From Diphasiastrum complanatum (Eukaryota > Streptophyta > Lycopodiopsida > Lycopodiales > Lycopodiaceae): DNA of 64,000 nt. How positions within the stretch are numbered: position 1 is the stretch's first letter; each line of letters starts with the position of its first letter. The notes beneath the pieces are model-generated. The model saw nothing but the letters and a program-made list of their open reading frames with translations. It was not told the DNA's origin and ran no database searches. The stretch spans positions 34,102,804 through 34,166,803 of the forward strand of contig CM055097.1 in assembly GCA_029204225.1 (NCBI GenBank), given 5' to 3'. Positions 58,791 through 64,000 of the stretch are shown here, piece after piece. The position numbers were made by a program, and so were the translations under genes.

Positions 58791-60006
58791 GCATCCTTAT
58801 CTATTTAGATGTATTCTAAGAAGTTACACTTTGAGATTACCATAATAGCAGTTTGATATTTTTTTTGATAAGCGATGACATGCAAGTAAGCATCCTGCTG
58901 TAGATTTGTTTCGCATGTATACAAGGTTAGAGAATTATGGCTCATGTCTTAAAAGGGGGAGCAACCATGTGTTGAGGGTTCTCTTATTACCGATATGCAA
59001 ATAAAGAAGATGGATTTGTAGTATTTGTGGTTGTGTTATATAAATGTTGGATATTTCTAGTTCCAACAGAAGCAATCTAACTACTTAAACCATACTGGAA
59101 TAAACAATGAGGGCTTGCACAGCCTCTATTTTGGAAGTTATGTAAATAGATAAGTTAGACACTGCATAACGGTGCACTTGTAACCCTAACTTCTATTTCA
59201 ATATATGGCCACCTAGTACCGCCAAGGTTCATAAGGAGCTCTCCTGGTCTCTAACCCTTCCAAACTAGTGTGGCTTGATAACGTTCACCCCGACATGGCA
59301 GAGCGGCCTACTCGTTTTCACCCCAAACAACTTGCCAACTAGCCTCTCTTCATGCCCCTCATAACTCCGACTTTAATGTGATTGGGCCCAAAGTGGTATT
59401 TCTAGATCCCATATCTTTAACAATTTGTCAAACAATCTCATCAGGTAATATGATTCCATCGCCTGTCTCCTCTAATTCTCACCTAGGTCTATAGCCTATT
59501 ATACTTTGCTCTTCATAGGTAACCAAATTCTCAGCTAGTTTACTTGTCTGCCTGCTATTAACATTTTGGATGTACTGAACATCCCTCTACTTACTCCAAA
59601 CTGCAACTACATGACAAACTCCTTATGACCTATCATGATCCACACTCCCTTGAGAGTAGCAGGTCCGTTATCGATGTACGCATGATCTCTGCAGGTTCTA
59701 GCACCCACAATTTCTGTCAAATTGAACATGAGCTATTCTTATGCGCTTGAGGCTATCAATTTCATCATAATTGTGGTTACTGTTTGTATTCAGGTGCTTG
59801 CTTGATGATTTCGCAATTGATCAGTATAGCAATATTGCTGCTCAGAGTGCCTCACAAAATGTGACAAGGCCTTAGTGTCATATTCTCTTTCCTTTTAGGC
59901 AGCTGAGTTTATGAAGAACAGTTTGAACTACTTATATTTTTCCATTTAGTGCACATAAATATTTTTGGGGCAACTGAGAATCTCAAGAGGAATAGCAAAA
60001 ACTTAC
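58791..60006. other. Intronic sequence with old repeat debris
   Basis: Lies between the gypsy-like scrap and the exon at 60007. No gene recognised. Bases 59160-59680 have the look of retroelement UTR or LTR sequence but I found no partner copy. Confidence 0.4.
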
Positions 60007-60110
60007 ATCTGAGCAGCAAGCTTGTTCATGGCCACCATGTCAGGACCTCTTTTTTCAATAGCAACCAGAACAGAATCCTTGGGTACCAATACTGCTTTCC
60101 AACAAATAGC
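60007..60110 (-). CDS. Internal exon of the unidentified gene
   Basis: 104 bp, acceptor TAATCAG, donor GTAAGTTT. Encodes AICWKAVLVPKDSVLVAI then EKRGPDMVAMNKLAAQ plus two bases. The other two frames are closed by stops, which together with the consensus splice sites supports coding. A decayed duplicate lies just upstream in gene orientation (60190-60265). Confidence 0.6.
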
Positions 60111-60189
60111 CTGATTATTATTCAATTAAGTTGGATGATATGAATGTTCTGTTTTGCATAGAAAACAAACAATAACATGACAAAAGGTA

Positions 60190-60265
60190 GCAATAATGTT
60201 GGGACCTCTTCTCTCACAAGCAACCTGACTGAGTCTTTGTGTACTAAAATTGCTTTTCAACAGGT
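60190..60265 (-). pseudogene. Decayed tandem duplicate of the exon at 60007-60110
   Basis: The minus strand here aligns with the exon over about 75 bp at roughly 70% identity by eye (shared GTTGCT, AGAGGTCC and AGTA blocks), including part of the preceding intron (TAATCAG). It contains TAG and TGA in the exon frame and lacks a splice donor. Confidence 0.6.
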
Positions 60266-60577
60266 AAACTGATTACTACTTACTTGAATCGTTAGAAAGT
60301 TATTGTATAATCAATTTGAGTGTTTGATGCCACGAGGAAGGTGAATAGAACCAGTGTTTTAGCCCACCATTGCTTGAGCAAGTGAGTACAATAATTCTTG
60401 TCAACAATTCATGGAGTCCTTTTTAGGGATTGATTGATAAATCAGGGTTACTGTGTAAGCATATCTGGGCATTTTGTACTATGTACATCTGGACATGCTG
60501 TTAATAAGGAAATCTTCCGATTTAAATCTGATATCTTTTAAGAAAAATGGAAAAACAAGTGACAGACTAGAAAAGCA

Positions 60578-60674
60578 CATTTAAACCACCTTCACGGACG
60601 CCTTCCGCTCCTAGGTCATTGCAGATGCCATAAATGTACTCATCATCCGGTATTAGCTGTGTGACTCTTTTTCC
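60578..60674 (-). CDS. Candidate exon of the unidentified gene
   Basis: After acceptor TATTTCAG the minus strand encodes GKRVTQLIPDDEYIYG, ICNDLGAEGVREGG and a short tail. The 3' edge is uncertain: candidate donors GTGGTT or GTTTAA are weak, or the frame ends at a TAG slightly further on. Neither phase joins directly to the exon at 60007-60110, so another exon or a different boundary is needed. Confidence 0.45.
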
Positions 60675-62201
60675 CTGAAATACGGCAAGAGGAATTCATA
60701 AATATTTGCAAATAAGGGAACTATTTTTGAGATCAGTGACTTAAAATGGCCAATTTGATCACAAGCATTTGTCTGGAAAATGCTGACATGTAACTACAGC
60801 TTGTGGTTACCAAGAATCTGTCTGGGCAGTTCAGTTCCAAATGTAGAAAAGAGCCTTCATTTTGATCTCTATGTCATGAGGAACTAGTGCATAAGGTAGC
60901 TTATTCATTGAGTTGCTCTTTAGTGCATAAGTGTCTGAGTATCTGAGTAAAGAAGTTTGTGAGTGATCTTTACATATTTCTTTCAGGAGCGTTGAACACA
61001 GCTTAAGTACAGATGGTCTAGAAAATGCCTTTCAGTCATTCTCTGAACTTCATCATGAAAGTGTCCTCAAAACTTTCAATATACAAATTTGAAACATCTT
61101 AAGTATAGGATTTTGTTACAGGGCCATATATTCTACAAAGTTCCAAAAAATCAGGAGAGGGTAAAGGTGGTCTAAGTGCAGATGATTTGGGAACCAAATG
61201 ACTAGGCTAGAATTTGTATTCAGTTAGTAGTAAACATGGCAACCTTTGTTTTGCTGATGGATATCAATGAAAGTTTTTTACTTTTCAAAACGCAAATAGT
61301 CGAGTCTGGCTCTTCAAACACAACTCTCTATCTTTAGGGGTATGCTTTGCCCACCAGATACCTTCTGTACATTAAGGGTCCTTTTAAGCTAGCTCGAATG
61401 ATTGTGTTTGATTTTTTTTTAAACTTACGTTTATTTGAGGAATTAGGGACTTCTCTAGACTTTATCTGATTTTTAGTGCTAGATTCATGGCCGAGATCTG
61501 CCCTTCACCTTTGGGAAGTGATTGAAACTCAACACTTTGGTATGGGAAGCTAATGTTAACGTATCTTTATGCAAGCAACCTGCTCCTTCTCAATCTTGAG
61601 TTTTGGGTTAACTTCATATTACGCTGCTTAACTGATTTACATGTGAGGCTTTTCTGTTTTAAATCTCATCTTTTTGGTGAACTTCGATTTATGATACCCT
61701 ACGTAAGTGCATTTCTGTAAATATACAAAGCTATAAAATCTGTTACCCCTCCCTTCCCTCGCCCCGAAAGGACGCATTGTCCTTGCTAGGTATGGAGTGT
61801 GGAGTGACGAGTCTATGGTCGAAAGTTTGTGGGCGGGGGCGGACTCCCTTAAGTTGAAAATTTGACGTTTTTTTTGTTACATTCAAGTACTCTCCTAGAC
61901 ACAGCAAATATATATATATATAATATATGTAAACATACTGCACAATGGATGATTTATGGTTGGGAATCTGCATGTAATAAGCCAGAATGCTGAAGGGGAT
62001 GATTGTAGAATGGTTTGAATGTCAAGAAAAATAATCAATCTGCAAAGCATTCCTTTACAGCATTGATGTCTATGAACTGCTCATGTTTTCTGAGAAGTAC
62101 TTGGATAGACTATGAAAGAATCTGAACAGGAGATAGGTACCATCAAATACTTCACTGTAATTCACAAGATTAAATCAGCGGTGGCGGGCGAGTAAACTTA
62201 C
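60675..62201. other. Probable intron with unresolved exons
   Basis: A minus-strand segment near 60830-60900 reads LPYALVPHDIEIKMKALFYI and could be an exon, but no consistent boundaries were found. Near 61742-61790 a minus-strand purine run (GGGAAGGGAGGGG) resembles a gypsy polypurine tract. An (AT)n run lies at about 61910-61930. Confidence 0.35.
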
Positions 62202-62383
62202 AGCGCCCAGTCTAGGCTTGACCAAAAGTGGGTTTTTCTGTGAACATCTCCTGCTAATCCCCATCCTTGGATGGTCGCACTCATCATAGAGCGTGTTAGC
62301 CGGGCTAGGCATTATGGAATCTCTGCTATTTCACTCTCAATTTTTCTCTGAAAATCTATTTCCGATGCAGATCCAAAGCTCAT
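62202..62383 (-). CDS. First exon of the unidentified gene, with in-frame TAA
   Basis: 182 bp from ATG (62383) to donor GTAAGT (62201-62196). Encodes MSFGSASEIDFQRKIESEI then AEIP, TAA, and CLARLTRSMMSATIQGWG, LAGDVHRKTHFWSSLDWA. The frame on both sides of TAA looks coding and ends at a consensus donor. TAA is one C-to-T change from CAA. If the TAA is real and not a sequence error, this locus is a pseudogene or translation starts downstream at the MM pair. Confidence 0.5.
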
Positions 62384-63032
62384 GCAAATAAAATGACATC
62401 AGAACCTTAAAAACCTCCATCTTGTAACAGAGCAATGTAGGATCAGATTTGCTGCATCAGTGAAGATGATGAGAAACCCAGAAGCTTGAATCTGTGTTTT
62501 TTTCATACAGCAAGTTTGGGAAATGCAAATGGTGGAGGAATGATATGAAATTGCTGAATCAAATCATTTCCTTGAAAGACAAATGTGTATGTAAATCCAT
62601 GAGTCGTGATGAGTGGATTACAGTAATATAGTGTGGGTGTTGGTTAGGAGGAGCCCCAACTGCCATCATATGATTGGCAACGTTTAAAGTATGAGGAAAT
62701 TGAACCATGAAAAAATGGCAAATGGCAAATGGCAATTTTTTCTTTTTTCTTTGTTTGCAAATGGCAAATTTGTATAAACAACACCATTGACAATCTGAGT
62801 GGGGTGTAGAGTTAGAGTTGTTTACTATTACTAAAAAGGTGTAGGCTCAAATCCCAACCACTTTATAGTGACATATATGGAGCTTTAGCTCCGTAAATGG
62901 CATTGCCAGGTTGTATATATGTTGTGTATATAACAAACACTAGTTGCTTAACATGTATGCAAAAAGAAACACCATTTTTGCCAATGTAGTAGAAGAGGGC
63001 ATCCCTTTTTTGGGGGTTTAGAACACTTGCCT
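62384..63032. other. Upstream region of the host gene; no feature resolved
   Basis: Would contain the promoter and 5' UTR of the minus-strand gene. I see no clear TATA box. The short AAATGGC repeats at 62710-62770 are simple-sequence noise. Confidence 0.35.
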
Positions 63033-63266
63033 TGTTAGAAACCAATGATAAACTTGTTATTATTTACGATTTACTGTTGACAGCTGTTACCAGTTGTAAG
63101 TAGTTGTAGGCTAGTCTATAGTCAACTACTAGTTTTCTCTCTCTCTATATTCAGGGTTTATTGTACTCCCTTTCAATTAGTGTTATAGTGTGATGGTGTG
63201 TTCTTCCTCTTTCTCTTGGTGATTGCTTATGGTGATTGATTGATAGTGCTCATCAGATTATTGACA
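63033..63266 (+). repeat. 5' LTR of a copia-like element leaving the window
   Basis: Runs from TGTTAGAAACC to TTATTGACA and is followed at once by a perfect primer-binding site. About 234 bp, within the short-LTR range of copia elements. The left end is uncertain: TGTTGACAGC at about 63074 is an alternative start. Confidence 0.65.
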
Positions 63267-63278
63267 TGGTATCAGAGC
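63267..63278 (+). promoter_or_regulatory. tRNA primer-binding site
   Basis: TGGTATCAGAGC, directly after the LTR; defines a plus-strand element. Confidence 0.9.
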
Positions 63279-64000
63279 AACTCTGATCCCGAGTGTCTGA
63301 GTACTGGGTTCGGCTTGTCACTGGCTCCGTACTGAGGTGAGATAGTCCTTCACAGGAGGTGAAAGCTTGGAGAGGCAAAAGTTGGAATAAATCCTTCCTT
63401 GGTGCATCTTGCAGGTTTTTGGAGCTGAGAATCATCAGTGGAGAACGAAGACACAGTCCCGGAGGCATCAAAAAGGCCAGGGTAGCATCAGACAGATTGA
63501 AAATTTGTTGAGTGGGGAGATTTTTACAATACTTCCCAATTTTTTGTGGAAAGTGCAAGTTTTCAAGAAGTTTCAATCAGAAACTTGCTCAATCAATTTG
63601 TGGAGAACACTTTGTGCTATCAAAAGTTTAGCAATACTGCTACTGGCGGTTTGGAACTGTTCCTAGTTCATTTGGTGGAGATTTGAACAATTTCTTGCAA
63701 TTTTTGTGCATTTTTGCTTGAAGTAGCCTTGTAACAGAAAATCAAAGTTTTTAAGCTTCAATTTCAGTAATGATGACTTTTGAAAGTGGCTAGACTCAAG
63801 TACAAGTCGATTTAGTGTGGATTTCCACTCAAATCGCATTTTTTGGTGAAGATTTGGCTTAGAAACAATGATTTTTGCTTAGAAACAGGCTTTCTGCTCT
63901 GTCTCTGTCTCTGCACTACTCACCAGAAGGCTCTAGTACGGCCCGAAACGCAGGAAGAGGCCCCGAAACACCGGTTCCATGACCCGAAACGCTAGTGAAG
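63279..64000 (+). other. Leader of the right-hand element, gag not reached
   Basis: No gag start is recognisable before the window ends. Bases 63933-63942 read TAGTACGGCC, the same word found in the LTRs of E1-E3. Confidence 0.5.

Larger units (their letters stand above)
56460..62383 (-). pseudogene. Unidentified multi-exon host gene, probably decaying
   Basis: Five minus-strand segments look like exons of one gene: 62202-62383 (ATG start, donor GTAAGT), 60578-60674, 60007-60110 (donor GTAAGT), 56767-56977 and 56460-56704 (stop). The last two splice perfectly in phase; the others do not join directly, so exons are missing from my model or belong to separate genes. Two in-frame stops occur, TAA in the first exon and TAG in the fourth, both one C-to-T change from a Gln codon. 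I do not recognise the protein family. The C-terminal exon has a Cys-rich FQCCECESSGHYCC motif. One large intron contains the hAT-like element 57375-58284. Confidence 0.5.

Noticed and set aside
61742-61973. Minus-strand open frame ending near a purine run
   Set aside because: The purine run resembles a gypsy polypurine tract, but without an LTR pair or pol homology it stays unassigned.
63267-63278. TGGTATCAGAGC considered as part of a tRNA gene
   Set aside because: It is the complement of a tRNA 3' end at an LTR boundary (a primer-binding site); no cloverleaf can be drawn. I found no tRNA gene in the window.

Overview
The window looks like land-plant nuclear DNA from a large, transposon-rich genome. 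It is AT-rich, filled with Ty1/copia retrotransposons of clearly different ages, and the primer-binding sites match plant initiator-Met tRNA (TGGTATCAGAGC). It also holds a CACTA TNP2-like transposase remnant, a hAT-like element, degenerate CCCTAAA sequence and short GT-AG introns. I cannot name the species. A tentative axonemal (CFAP77-like) gene would favour a lineage with swimming sperm (cycad, Ginkgo, fern or similar), but that identification is weak.

Layout. 1-6.2 kb: decayed copia pieces. These are a minus-strand gag/protease fragment joined to a plus-strand RT/RNase H fragment, then an internally deleted minus-strand element with two LTRs (3521-6224). 6.2-13.9 kb: AT-rich sequence without genes, with an old LTR relative and a long (TG)n run. 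13.9-19.9 kb: E1, a nearly intact minus-strand copia element with 691-bp LTRs differing at about 6 sites and a perfect 5-bp target duplication. 26.6-32.6 kb: E2, an older copy of the same family, same orientation, with nonsense and frameshift damage. 33.0-36.6 kb: an integrase scrap and a decayed transposase-like gene with introns. 36.6-40.4 kb: E3, a plus-strand, deleted relative of E1/E2. 40.9-41.4 kb: another LTR with a primer site. 43.9-45.7 kb: a degenerate telomere-like block running into a CACTA transposase remnant.

48.8-50.1 kb: minus-strand exons of a possible host gene. 50.2-55.8 kb: E4, a different, decayed minus-strand copia family. 56.46-62.4 kb: spliced-looking exons of an unidentified minus-strand host gene or pseudogene. 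It carries two in-frame stops at CAA/CAG-like positions and a duplicated, decayed exon. A 910-bp hAT-like element with 8-bp target duplications and a G-rich minisatellite sits inside one of its introns. 63.0-64.0 kb: the 5' LTR, primer site and leader of a plus-strand copia element that leaves the window.

Most coding capacity is retroelement gag-pol. E1 keeps every catalytic motif I can check, but gag and pol are separated by one in-frame TGA that is also present in E2. LTR divergence gives a relative age series: E1 (about 0.9%), E2 (about 2.7%), E4 (about 4%), the 3.5-6.2 kb element (about 7%). All divergences were counted by eye.
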